From VRUE01 sp963762205 (GTDB taxonomy: Bacteria > Actinomycetota > Thermoleophilia > Solirubrobacterales > 70-9), in NCBI GenBank assembly GCA_963762205.1, contig CAVXJZ010000004.1:1-64000 (forward strand): a DNA stretch of 64,000 nucleotides, given 5' to 3'. Made by a program: the position numbers and the translations under genes. This document shows positions 16,819-25,301 of the stretch, in pieces (position 1 is the first letter of the stretch; each line of letters opens with the position of its first letter). The notes beneath the pieces are model-generated. The model saw nothing but the letters and a program-made list of their open reading frames with translations. It was not told the origin of the DNA and ran no database searches.

Positions 16819-17707
16819 ATGGACGTGGAGGTCGTGAGGACACCGGGGGAGGCGACGGAAGGGCTGCCCGACTTCCCGTTCGAGTCGCGCTACGCGGAGG
16901 TCGACGGGCTGCGCCTGGCCTACCTCGACGAGGGGGAGGGGAGGCCGGTTGTGTTCTTCCACGGCGAGCCGACCTGGTCGTATCTGTGGCGCAACGTGAT
17001 CCCGCCGGTGCGCGACGCGGGCTACCGCTGCATCGCCCCCGACTACGCCGGCTTCGGCCGCTCCGACAAGCCGACCGACCTCGACTGGTACAGCTACGAC
17101 CGCCACGTCGAGCTGATGTCGTCGCTGCTCGCCGAGATCGACGTGCGCGAGGCGACCGCCGTCGTCCACGACTGGGGCGGGCCGATCGGCCTGCGGCTCG
17201 CCGTCGAGCACCCGGACCGCTTCAGCCGCATCGTGATCACCGACACCGGGCCCTTCACCGGCCACCAGAAGATGAGCGACGTCTGGTTCAAATTCCGCGA
17301 CTTCGTCAGCAACAGCGACGACCTGCCGGTCGGCTTCCTGGTCAAGGCGGGCTGCAAGAGCGATCCCGGCGAGGAGGTGATCGCCGCCTACGAAGCGCCC
17401 TACCCGAGCCCGGAGTCGAAGGCCGGCGCACGCGCCTTCCCGATGCTGATCCCGACCGAGCCCGACGCGCCCGGCGCCGCCGAGGGAAGGATGGTCGCCG
17501 AGGCCCTGCGCGAGGACGAGCGGCCGACGCTGGTGCTCTGGGCCGACTCCGACCAGGCGCTGCCCCCCTCGGTCGGCGAGACGGGTGTCCGAGCGCCTCA
17601 ACTACCCGCCGCCGCGGGTGATCGAGGACGCCTCCCACTTTTGGCAGGAGGACGCGGGGGAGAGGGTCGGCGGCGTGATCGCCGAGTGGCTCGGCCCGGC
17701 CGCCTAG
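16819..17707 (+). CDS. Haloalkane dehalogenase, HLD-I type (frameshifted near end)
   Basis: About 296 residues, the usual length. Motif HGEPTWSYLWR (oxyanion Glu, HLD-I type), nucleophile Asp and halide-binding Trp in VHDWGGPIGL (residue ~117), and catalytic His in DASHFWQEDAGE. Hydrolyses carbon-halogen bonds to alcohols, or may be a related epoxide/ester hydrolase. An extra G near 17583 (GAGACGGGTGTCC) shifts the frame; removing it gives GETVSERLNYPPPRVIED through to the stop at 17707. ATG 16819 follows a GGGGAGG site. Its TAG stop overlaps the stop of the convergent metallophosphatase (CTAG). Confidence 0.8.
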
Positions 17708-18877
17708 CCCCGTTTCGACGTTCGTCGTTTTTTCTCCGGCCTACCGGAGGAAAAACGACGATCGACCTCCGCGGCGCCTCTGCGGACGGCGTCCTTGAGC
17801 GCCTCGCGCGCGTGCTCATCGAGCAGCCGCACACGGCGCGGCGGCCCCTCGTCCTCGACCCAGGTCACGGTTCCGGGCCAGTAGGGCCCGGGCGGTGTGC
17901 CGGGGTGGTGGAAGGCCGACGCAAAGATCCAGCTGCCCGTGTTGTGCAGGCGCCCGCCGCCGGCGAGCGGCCACTCGGCCTCGACCTGTTCCGGCCCGGC
18001 GCGGTGGGTGTGGCCGGTGATCACGTGGGCGGCGTCGAGCTCCAGGCGCCGCGCCAGCTCGGTGGCGGCGTCGATGCCGCTGCGGGTGATCGCCCTGGCC
18101 GAGAGATCGGCGTCGAAGCGCGCCCGCAGCATGCGGTTGAGGGCCCAGACCGTCGCCGGGACGCCGCCGGCGACGGCGGCCCGCATGGCGGCGCGGCGGA
18201 CCGGCGAGCGGGCGCGGTCGCGGCCGGAGATCCTGCGCCAGGCGCCCTCGGAGGGCCGCGTCGCGCGGCGCGCCAGCCCCGACTGGGCGAGGCCGAAGGA
18301 GAGGCCGTAGACGGGGCGCAGCACGCGCTCGTAGTCGCCGGGCCCGGCGCGGGCGGGGACCGGGCCGAAGGCGCGCATGACGGCCGCCGCCGCGACGCAC
18401 TCGATCCGCGGCAGGCTCATGTGGCAGTCCATGTAGTGGCCGTGGGTGGCGTAGACGTCGTCTCGGAGCCAGGCGCCGGGGTAGGCGATCGAGAGCCGCG
18501 CGCTCCCGAGCCAAGCGGCGATCGAGCTCGTCGGCCCCTGTGTCGGCGCCGCCCTGCGCTCGAGGTCGAGGCGGGCGCCGTCGCTCGATCGCCGCGTCCT
18601 CGAGCAGGGGCTCGGCGAGGCGGTGGTCGTGGTTGCCGGGGACGATCAGGACCTCGCGCCCGGCCATCGCCTCGCCGAGCTCCTCGAAGAAGGGCCGGGC
18701 GGCGGCGAGCACCGCGGGCAGCGGCAGTTCGCGCAGCTCGAGCGCGTCGCCGAGCAGGACGACCCGGTCGGCGCCGGCGATCTCGTCGAGCAGCACGCGT
18801 CGCAGGGAGTCGTCGCGGAGCAGGTCCTCGCCGAAGGAGCTGCCCAGGTGCAGGTCGGAGACGATCGCCGTGCGCAC
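17704..18877 (-). CDS. Calcineurin-like metallophosphoesterase (frameshifted)
   Basis: Around 390 residues. Metal-binding motifs in order: SDLHLG (N-terminus), LLGDALEL, PGNHDHRL, ATHGHYMDCH, and GHTHRAG near residue 290. Fold of dinuclear metal phosphoesterases acting on phosphomonoesters or diesters; substrate unknown. One extra base near 18583 breaks the frame; correcting it gives DGARLDLERRAAPTQGPTSS. GTG 18877 lies 6 bases after TAGGTT, a leaderless-type start. Its last codons (RRFSSGRPEKKRR) are made by the palindrome at 17723-17760, so that element has extended or replaced the natural C-terminus. Confidence 0.78.
17723..17760. repeat. 38-bp palindromic element A
   Basis: 17-base arms (CGTCGTTTTTTCTCCGG and its complement with one mismatch) around loop CCTA. 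Same architecture as element B at 53000-53037. It lies at the 3' ends of two convergent genes and could act as a bidirectional terminator. Confidence 0.7.
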
Positions 18878-18930
18878 GCGCCCAACCTACCCCTGGCTGC
18901 CCGGCCAGTCGGACGGCTAGACTGCGTTGG

Positions 18931-19812
18931 GTGAGCGCTTGCCTTTCCGATGAGCGGCTGGCTCCCGCCAACGGCATCGAGCTCGCCTATCAGGAGATCG
19001 GCGACCCGGACGGCGAGCCGCTGGTCCTGATCATGGGCCTGGCGGCGCAGATGCTCGCCTGGCAGGAGGACTTCTGCGCGATGCTCGCCGAGCGCGGATT
19101 CCGCGTGGTCCGCTTCGACAACCGCGACATCGGTCACTCGACGATGCTCGACGAGCTCGGGATGCCGTCGCGGATCGAGATGGTCACCGGCCGCCGCGCG
19201 ACGCGCGCCCTATCTGCTCCGCGACATGGCCGCCGACACCTTCGGGCTGATGGACCACCTCGGCATCGACTCCGCCCACGTGGTCGGCGCCTCGATGGGC
19301 GGCATGATCGGCCAGGAAATGGCGATCCGCACGGCCGCAGCGGGTCCGCTCGCTGGTCTCGATGATGTCGACGACCGGCAACCGCCGCGTCGGCTCGCCC
19401 AGCTTCCGCGCCTGGGGCCTGCTGCTCTCGAATTCCCGCACGGGCGCGAGCAGTACGTGCAGCGGGCGCTGCGCACCTTCAGGGTGATCGGCTCTCCCGA
19501 CCATCGCGACGAGCGCGAAATCGAAGAGCTCGCCGGCGCGATGTACGACCGCTCCCACAACCCGGCCGGGATCGTGCGCCAGATGCACGCGATCAGCGCC
19601 TCGGGCGACCGCACCGCGGGCGCTGGAACGGCTCGAGGTGCCGACCACGGTGCTGCACGGCGCCGAAGGACCCGCTCGCCCGCGTCGCCGCCGGGCGCGC
19701 GACCGCGAGCGCGATCCCCGGCGCCCGCCTGCGGATCTTCGAGGACATGGGCCACGATCTGCCCCGGGCGCTCTGGCCCGACTTCGTCGAGGAGATCGCC
19801 AGTGCGGCTGAG
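18931..19812 (+). pseudogene. Alpha/beta hydrolase with several frameshifts
   Basis: GTG 18931, 7 bases after TAGACT. Assembled from pieces in three frames: GIELAYQEIGDPDGEPLVLI-MGLAAQM (oxyanion loop), RVVRFDNRDIGHST, nucleophile elbow VVGASMGGMIGQEMAIR, and catalytic-His strand LRIFEDMGHDLPRALWP. Shifts are needed near 19205, 19332, 19440 and 19615. The family includes pimeloyl-ACP methylesterase-like hydrolases and haloperoxidases. The reading end overlaps tRNA-Leu on the other strand, so the true stop is uncertain. Either sequencing error or pseudogene. Confidence 0.6.
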
Positions 19813-19886
19813 AGGAGTCGAACCTCCACGGGCTCTCGCCCACACGGACCTGAACCGTGCGCGTCTACCAGTTCCGCCACAGCCGC
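19803..19886 (-). tRNA. tRNA-Leu (anticodon CAG)
   Basis: 84 bases with a long variable arm. Acceptor GCGGCTG/CAGCCGC, discriminator A; anticodon stem CACGG/CCGTG with loop TTCAGGT, anticodon CAG; variable arm TGGGCGAGAGCCCG; T-arm GGAGG-TTCGACT-CCTCT. No encoded CCA. Confidence 0.93.
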
Positions 19887-19978
19887 GGGAGCAAGGCAAT
19901 CTACCGATTGACGGCCCGCGCCAGGGTCGGCACGTCGAGACGAACCCCCAGCCCCGCTCGCTAGAATCGCGACTCCTC

Positions 19979-20051
19979 GCCGCTATCGTCTAGGGGACTA
20001 GGACGCCGGATTCTCAGTCCGGAAACCGGGGTTCGAATCCCCGTAGCGGTA
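19979..20051 (+). tRNA. tRNA-Glu (anticodon CTC)
   Basis: 73 bases. Acceptor GCCGCTA/TAGCGGT, D-arm TCGTCTAGGGGACTAGGA, anticodon stem CCGGA/TCCGG with loop TTCTCAG giving CTC, T-arm CGGGG-TTCGAAT-CCCCG, discriminator A. Confidence 0.93.
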
Positions 20052-20166
20052 TGGCTCGGTTCTGGGGATCTATGTCGGTCGGACGCGCGTACCGTTCCAC
20101 TATTCGGTGGGGAAGGCTGGGAGTATCCGAAGGCAGCTTCTGACCCCACAGTCGGACCCCGTCGCG

Positions 20167-20208
20167 CTACGAAACCGAAGGCCACAGGTTCGAATCCTGT
20201 CGGGCGCG
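20167..20208 (+). other. tRNA-Arg (ACG-type) 3' fragment
   Basis: Starts in the anticodon loop (CTACGAA), continues through the variable region and T-arm (ACAGG-TTCGAAT-CCTGT) and acceptor 3' strand CGGGCGC-G, as in actinobacterial tRNA-Arg(ACG). No 5' half is present in the 115 bases before it. Most likely an attachment-site remnant from another element. Confidence 0.65.
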
Positions 20209-20289
20209 CGTTGTTGGAATCACTGCAAATGCGCGGCGACGATCAGGGCCGGAGCGCGCTGAGCCATAGAATTCCACGCCTGGTTTGGC

Positions 20290-20295
20290 TAGGCT
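20290..20295 (+). promoter_or_regulatory. -10 box TAGGCT, leaderless-type promoter
   Basis: TAGGCT exactly 7 bases before GTG 20303. The spacing decides the start of the pentapeptide-repeat gene. Confidence 0.4.
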
Positions 20296-20302
20296 CGCCC
20301 CG

Positions 20303-21673
20303 GTGCGCCACCTCTCGATCTGGGCTGTCGTCTCGGTCACCAGCCTCCTGGCCGCGCTTCCCGCATCCGCCGGTGCGGCGATGCCGGGCTCGATCCCGGT
20401 CTATCCCGGCAATCCGTACTACCCGCTGGTCAAGGCCCAGGCCGAACCGCTGATCCCGTTCGGGGCGACCGTCGCCGGCTGCGTCCTGAAGCCGCGCGCC
20501 TCCTGCCACGGGGTGAATCTGAGCGGCCAGCAGCTGCTCGGCGCGAGCCTGGCCTACGCGAGCCTGAGCGGCGCCAGCTTCCGCGGCGGCTCCCTCGCCC
20601 AGGCCTCCGGGCCCTACCTGCGCCTCGGCGGCGCCGACCTCAGCGAAACCAATCTCGTCGGCGCCTCGTTCGCCTACGCGCAGATGCGGAAAGCCGACCT
20701 CAGCGGCGCCACCATCACCTTCTCCGGGCTGACCAACGCCGACCTGCGCGGCGCCAAGCTGGTCGGCACCGACGGCTACTTCGGCGCGATCATCGGCTCC
20801 GACATGCGCGGCGCCGACATGCGCCGCATGGTCCTCTCCAACTCCGACATCAACGGCACCGACATGCGCAACGCGAACATGCGTGGGATGGACCTGACCA
20901 ACGCCGACTTCACCGGCTCGCGGCTCGGCGGCGCCGTCCTGCGCGGATCGACCTTCTGCAACACGCTGATGCCCAGTGGCCGGGTGATCAATCCGGTTGA
21001 CGGCCTCTGTCCCGGCCAGATCAGGCCCGGTCCGCCGAACGCGACACCGATCCAGCTGTCCGCCAGCAGCCCGCTGTTCCCGGCCGTCTACAAGCTGAAA
21101 ACCGGCCACCAGGTCCAGGCGGGAACCAAGGTCAGCGGCTGCAAGATCGAAGCCGCCACCAGGTGCAGGGGCGCCAACTTCAAGGGCAAGGACCTGCAGG
21201 GCGGCTTCCTCGCCTACGCCGACCTGCGCGGCGCCGATCTGCGCCGGGCGAACTTCGTGCTCGGCTCGCTCGCATTCGGCAAGGCCGCCAATGCCAACTT
21301 CAACGGTGCCAGCCTTGGCGGCACCGCGCTGGCCAACACCGACCTGCGCCACTCCTCGCTACGCCACGCCTCGGTGGGGCTGACGGTGCTGACCGGCGCC
21401 AACCTGCGCGGTGCCGACCTGACCGGGGCGGACACGCGCTCGTCGGCGCTCGAAGGGGCCGACCTACGTGGCGCCACCCTCAAGGCGGACTTCTCCAATT
21501 CCGATCTGTCCGGCGCCGACCTGCGCAACGCAGACCTGCGCGGCGCCAACCTGACCGGCGCCGATCTCACCGGGGCGAGGAGGAAGGGTGCCCGGTTCGG
21601 CGGGGCCACCCTGTGCCACACGGTGATGCCCGACGGCTCGCTCCGCAATAGCGGCGGGTCGTGCAGGCTGTGA
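20303..21673 (+). CDS. Secreted pentapeptide-repeat protein
   Basis: About 456 residues. Signal peptide IWAVVSVTSLLAALPASAGA. Two matching halves, each opening with a YPxxK..(I/V)..G(T/A)xVxGCxxxxxxxCxG motif (residues ~35-65 and ~250-280). Each half holds a long right-handed beta-helix of A(D/N)LxG repeats (GADLSETNLVGASF, NADLRGAKL, GADLRNADLRGANLTGADL) and closes with a FCNTLMPSG / LCHTVMPDGS cap. The internal duplication and paired cysteines suggest a rigid extracellular rod. Function unknown; export argues against the gyrase-mimic role of cytosolic pentapeptide proteins. Confidence 0.88.
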   Translation: MRHLSIWAVVSVTSLLAALPASAGAAMPGSIPVYPGNPYYPLVKAQAEPLIPFGATVAGCVLKPRASCHGVNLSGQQLLGASLAYASLSGASFRGGSLAQASGPYLRLGGADLSETNLVGASFAYAQMRKADLSGATITFSGLTNADLRGAKLVGTDGYFGAIIGSDMRGADMRRMVLSNSDINGTDMRNANMRGMDLTNADFTGSRLGGAVLRGSTFCNTLMPSGRVINPVDGLCPGQIRPGPPNATPIQLSASSPLFPAVYKLKTGHQVQAGTKVSGCKIEAATRCRGANFKGKDLQGGFLAYADLRGADLRRANFVLGSLAFGKAANANFNGASLGGTALANTDLRHSSLRHASVGLTVLTGANLRGADLTGADTRSSALEGADLRGATLKADFSNSDLSGADLRNADLRGANLTGADLTGARRKGARFGGATLCHTVMPDGSLRNSGGSCRL

Positions 21674-21847
21674 AGCGGGGGCTCCCCGACGATGGCAGTC
21701 CAGCAAGTCGGACGAACGACGATCTCCCTCCAATTGCAGTCGATGCGTGGCGATCGCCGCGATGGCGCTAGGGTGGCAACGAGATCGGCTTGCCTGCGAC
21801 CCGCGCCGCGTGGTTCGCCTTCTGTTCCGTAAGGGGTACTCGCTCGT

Positions 21848-22146
21848 TTAGCGGACGAGCCAGGCAGGGTCCTGCATTTCGGGCACGGTCGGCGTCCGGC
21901 CGCCGCCCAGGTTCCTGACCCGAGAGCGATTCCTCACCCGGAACACCTGAAGAGTGGGGGAGGACCTCACTCCCGGCGTGCGCTCGGCGGCCACGAACCT
22001 GCCGTCGGGGGAGAAGGAGGGGTTCGAGAAAGAGCCGGCCGGGTTGTTCGCCCTCCCGGTCAGGCGACGCCACCCCCTGCCGTCCGGTCGCATCGCGAAG
22101 AGGTCGGCATTGGCCGAGCCGGGATAGCCGCGCACGAAGACGATCC
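21848..22146 (-). pseudogene. TolB/PD40-like beta-propeller remnant
   Basis: Minus-strand frame reads VRGYPGSANADLFAMRPDGR, RRLTGRANNPAGSFSNPSFS and SPDGRFVAAERTPG, the strand pattern of PD40/TolB-type propeller blades, and stops at 21848. Upstream sequence is missing: at about 22140 it meets an unrelated fragment on the other strand. A 3' gene remnant. Confidence 0.5.
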
Positions 22147-22275
22147 GAGGACACCGATCCGTTCATGTTCCGCGGCGAGTTCGGAGGCCAGCTGACCCGC
22201 CTGGGCGCCTCCGAGATAACCAACGTCCACGCCGACGGCAGCGTCTGCGCGACCGTCGCCGTCACGCGGCGCTGA
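22141..22275 (+). pseudogene. C-terminal fragment of an unrecognised protein
   Basis: Plus-strand frame EDTDPFMFRGEFGGQLTRLG then ASEITNVHADGSVCATVAV and a TGA at 22273-22275. It looks like a beta-rich protein end, but there is no start and the frame begins exactly where the TolB-like remnant ends. Family not recognised. Confidence 0.35.
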
Positions 22276-22282
22276 GCGCGGG

Positions 22283-23080
22283 CTAGGGCGGGCCGGGCTC
22301 AGCGGCCCTCGAGGGCGGGATGAGCCGCGCGCCGGGGGCCGACGTCCAGTCGAAGCTCGCGTGGCGGACCTCGAGCCGCTCGCCGTGGCGCTCCCGTGCG
22401 GCCCTGACCGCGGGCACGTGGCGGGCCGCCAGCTCGAGCTGGGCGGCGCGATCGCCGAAGTCGGCCCGGTAGAGCCGCATCAGCCCCGGCAGGCGCACGC
22501 GCCCGCGCTCGTTGTCGACCTCGGTCTCGGCGCCCAGATAGGCGCGCGTCGCCAGCCCCAGCTGCTGCTCGATTTCGTCGGGCTCGTAGATGTGGATCGG
22601 CGGGCAGGAGCGCGCGCCGCAGTTGAGCGTGAAGTGGATGCGCGGGTCGAACCGCGAGGGCGCCGCGCGCAGACGCACGTCGCTCCCCCGCAGCGGTCGG
22701 CGCAGGTGGTAGGGCGGGCGGCGGTTGCGCCGCAGGAGGCCGTGCTCGATCAGGTTCAGGGAGTACCGCTCGCCGCCGATGTCGTAGGCGGCCGCGGAGA
22801 AGAGGCGCGGCCGGCGCAGGACGCTGCCGCGGACCGGCCGCAGACAGAGCCGGTGCAGGAGCAGCGCGTTGTAGACGTTGATCCAGAAGGCGAGCCTCTT
22901 CCCGTCGCCGTCGATCGCGGCCGGATCGACGCCGCGCAGCCGGCGCGCCGGCCCCTCCAGCCGGTCGCACCGCCCGGGGCCTTCGACCTGTCGCGCCTCG
23001 CCGAGGAGCAGGCGGGAGAGCCCGGCCGGGTCGGGTTGGGGGGCCGCGACCGGCCCGCCGCTGTTCATGGGCTTGGCCAT
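22283..23080 (-). CDS. DUF547 domain protein
   Basis: 265 residues. DUF547 signature blocks: KRLAFWINVYNALLLHRL (residue ~62), YDIGGERYSLNLIEHGLLR, and DPRIHFTLNCGARSCPPIHI with the conserved C-G-A-R-S-C-P motif. Papain-like transglutaminase relatives have been proposed for this family, but the activity is unproven. No signal peptide. ATG 23080 or 23068 could be the start. Confidence 0.82.
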   Translation of the reverse strand: MAKPMNSGGPVAAPQPDPAGLSRLLLGEARQVEGPGRCDRLEGPARRLRGVDPAAIDGDGKRLAFWINVYNALLLHRLCLRPVRGSVLRRPRLFSAAAYDIGGERYSLNLIEHGLLRRNRRPPYHLRRPLRGSDVRLRAAPSRFDPRIHFTLNCGARSCPPIHIYEPDEIEQQLGLATRAYLGAETEVDNERGRVRLPGLMRLYRADFGDRAAQLELAARHVPAVRAARERHGERLEVRHASFDWTSAPGARLIPPSRAAEPGPP

Positions 23081-23126
23081 TCCCTGTTCCTGGATTCAAG
23101 CTAGCGAAGGACCCCACCCGCCGCGA

Positions 23127-23132
23127 TAGGCT
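23127..23132 (+). promoter_or_regulatory. -10 box TAGGCT, leaderless-type promoter
   Basis: TAGGCT 7 bases before ATG 23140, with no ribosome site between. Confidence 0.4.
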
Positions 23133-23139
23133 CGGCGCG

Positions 23140-23652
23140 ATGCGGGTTCCCCCGGCCGATCCGACGAAGCCGCGCCCGGTCAGCAGGGCGCTGGTCGAGC
23201 CGTTGGCAAGGAGCAGGGCGGGCCGCTGGTGGCTGATCAACGTCTCCCCGAAGCTCGACGGGACGATATTCCGCCTCAGCGGCGGGCGCTTCACCTCGAT
23301 CCCGGCGCCGATCCTCACCCTGGTCCACACCGGCGCCCGCAGCGGCAAGCGGCGCGAAAACCTGCTCACCTACTTCACCGACGGCGACGACATGGTCGTG
23401 ATGGCGTCCAACTACGGCCGCGAGCGGCATCCCGCCTGGTACTACAACGTCAGGGCGAATCCAGAGGTGGAGGTGCGGGTGGCCGGCCAGGTCGGCAGGT
23501 GCCGGGCGCGGGTCACCGAGGGCGAGGATCGCGAGCGCCTGTGGGGGCTTGCCAAGGAGCTGACCAAGGCCTACGCCGACTACGAAGTACGGGCGGCGGG
23601 GCGGGAGATCCAGGTGGTCCGCCTGACGCCGGTCGACGACCAGGCGACCTGA
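23140..23652 (+). CDS. Deazaflavin (F420)-dependent nitroreductase-family oxidoreductase
   Basis: 170 residues with the split-barrel pattern of the actinobacterial Ddn-like family: ILTLVHTGARSGKRRENLLT, DDMVVMASNYGRERHPAWYY, NVRANPEVEVRVAGQ. The K-R-x-N-L and N-Y-G-x-x-x-x-P-x-W-Y blocks are those that bind F420 and form the active site. Reduces an unknown substrate, such as a quinone or other electrophile, with F420H2. Intact frame, leaderless-type start. Confidence 0.88.
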   Translation: MRVPPADPTKPRPVSRALVEPLARSRAGRWWLINVSPKLDGTIFRLSGGRFTSIPAPILTLVHTGARSGKRRENLLTYFTDGDDMVVMASNYGRERHPAWYYNVRANPEVEVRVAGQVGRCRARVTEGEDRERLWGLAKELTKAYADYEVRAAGREIQVVRLTPVDDQAT

Positions 23653-23698
23653 ACGGGCACTTCCGCCGCACAGCCGACCGAGCGGCGACAATCGCGCG

Positions 23699-24405
23699 AT
23701 GAGCGACCTCCTGCAGACCTTCCTCCTGGCGCTGCTCTCGATGTTCAACCCGACGCTGCTCGCCGCGGTGACAGTGATGCTGCTTCTGGACGGGCCGAAG
23801 CGGCTGATGCTCGGCTATCTGCTCGGCGCCTACCTGGCCAGCATCGGCCTCGGCCTGGCGATCGTCTTCGCCCTGCAGGGATCGAGCGCGGTCAGCACCG
23901 GCCAGAGCACGATCAGCCCGGTCGAGGACATCGTGCTCGGCGTCCTGGCGCTGGTGATTGCCTTCGTGCTGGAGACCGACCGCGACCGCGGGCTGCGCGA
24001 GCGCCGAGAGCGGCGCAGGAAGGGCGAGAGGGAGCGGGAAGGAGGAGGAAAAGGAGTCGCTGACGATCCGCCTGCTCGGCCGCGGCTCGCCCCGCATCGC
24101 CTTCGTCGTCGGCATCGTGCTCAGCCTTCCCGGGGCCTCCTATCTGGCCGGTCTCGGCCACATCAGCGCGCTCGACGCCGCCGCGGCGCCGACCGCGCTG
24201 CTCGTCGTCGGCTTCTGCCTGGTTCAGCTGACCCTGCTCGAGCTGCCGCTGATCGGCTATGCGCTGGCGCCCGAGTCGGACCCAGGACGCGGTCGAGCGC
24301 TTCCGCGCCTGGCTCGCGCGCAACGGACGCCGGGCCGCCGTCGCCGCGCTCGCCGCGATCGGCCTCGCCCTGGTCCTCAAAGGCGTCGGTGGGCTGATCG
24401 TATGA
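23699..24405 (+). CDS. GAP/Sap-like multipass membrane protein (frameshifted)
   Basis: Six helices in the pattern of the GAP/Sap (sulfolipid-addressing-like) family: LLALLSMFNPTLLAAVTVML (NP motif), GYLLGAYLASIGLGLAIVFA, VLGVLALVIAFVL, a charged loop (RERRERRRKGERE), then IAFVVGIVLSLPGASYLAGL, ALLVVGFCLVQLTLLELPLI and AVAALAAIGLALVLKGVGGLI. Breaks near 24046 and 24283 must be corrected to join them. The stop at 24405 overlaps the next ATG. Probably exports lipid or small molecules; specificity unknown. Confidence 0.7.
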
Positions 24406-25280
24406 GTGAGCCCGATCGGCAGCCGCTGCGGATCCCGACCCGGTCGGGGGACGCCTGCGCGGCGACCCTGTACCGGCCCGCGGGCGTGGACGGACCGGCC
24501 GCCTGCGTCGTGATGGGCGCCGGCGGGTCCCTCACCCAGCGCGACGGGATCCCCGAGTATGCCGAGCGCCTCGCCGCCGCCGGCTTCGCCGCGCTCGCCT
24601 TCGACTATCGCCACTGGGGTGGGAGCGACGGACAGCCGCGGCGGCTGCTCTCGCTGAGCCGCCAGCTCGAGGACTGGCGCTGCGCAGTGGAACGCGCCCG
24701 CGGGCTCGCCGGCGTCGACGCGGACCGAGTCGGCGTCTGGGGGATGTCGGGCGGCGGCGGCCACGCCCTGAGCACCGCGGCGAGCGATCCCGGTGTCGCG
24801 GCGGTGATCGCCCTGGTGCCGATGGCGGACAGCCTGGCGTTCGGGCTCGGCGCCGCCCGCCGGCGGGTCACGAGGGCGAACCTGCGGGCCGTGATCGGCC
24901 GCGGGACCGCCACCTTTCCGGTCGCCGGCCCGCCCGGAGCCTGCGCCCTCTTCGACGAGCCCGAGGCGCTGCCCGGCTTCGAACGGCTCGCCGCGCCGAA
25001 CGGCTGGCGCAACGAGGTGACGATGGACTACAGCGACATGGTGGCCCTGTACCGGCCGGTGCGCCAGGCCAAGCGGATCGCGGCTCCCGTCCTGGTCCAG
25101 CTCGGTGAGAGCGACGCGATCGCGCCGCGGCGGGCGGTCGAACGCAGCGCGGCGCGAGCCCCGCGTGGGGAGCTGCGCCGCTACCCGGTCGACCACCTCG
25201 GCTGCTTCTGGCCCGAGCACGTCGACGAGATCGCCGGCGACCAGGTCGAGTTCCTACACCGCCACCTGGCCGCCGGCTGA
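24402..25280 (+). CDS. Alpha/beta hydrolase (dienelactone-hydrolase/BAAT-like)
   Basis: 292 residues starting at ATG 24402 in an ATGA overlap with the preceding gene. Oxyanion region VVMGAGGSLTQRDGIPEYAE, AFDYRHWGGSDG, nucleophile elbow GVWGMSGGGGHAL (Ser ~117), acid strand PVLVQLGESDAIAP, His in YPVDHLGCFWPEH. Similar to short-chain peptidase-like hydrolases acting on esters or amides. Substrate unknown. Confidence 0.82.
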   Translation: MSEPDRQPLRIPTRSGDACAATLYRPAGVDGPAACVVMGAGGSLTQRDGIPEYAERLAAAGFAALAFDYRHWGGSDGQPRRLLSLSRQLEDWRCAVERARGLAGVDADRVGVWGMSGGGGHALSTAASDPGVAAVIALVPMADSLAFGLGAARRRVTRANLRAVIGRGTATFPVAGPPGACALFDEPEALPGFERLAAPNGWRNEVTMDYSDMVALYRPVRQAKRIAAPVLVQLGESDAIAPRRAVERSAARAPRGELRRYPVDHLGCFWPEHVDEIAGDQVEFLHRHLAAG

Positions 25281-25301
25281 GACCGCAACAACGCGGCCGG
25301 G

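Noticed and set aside
16717..19365. 882-codon plus-strand ORF
   Set aside because: Joins the dehalogenase, antisense of the metallophosphatase and the next hydrolase because of a frameshift at 17583.
20052..20208. Complete tRNA-Arg with an intron
   Set aside because: No matching 5' acceptor or D-arm sequence in the preceding 115 bases.
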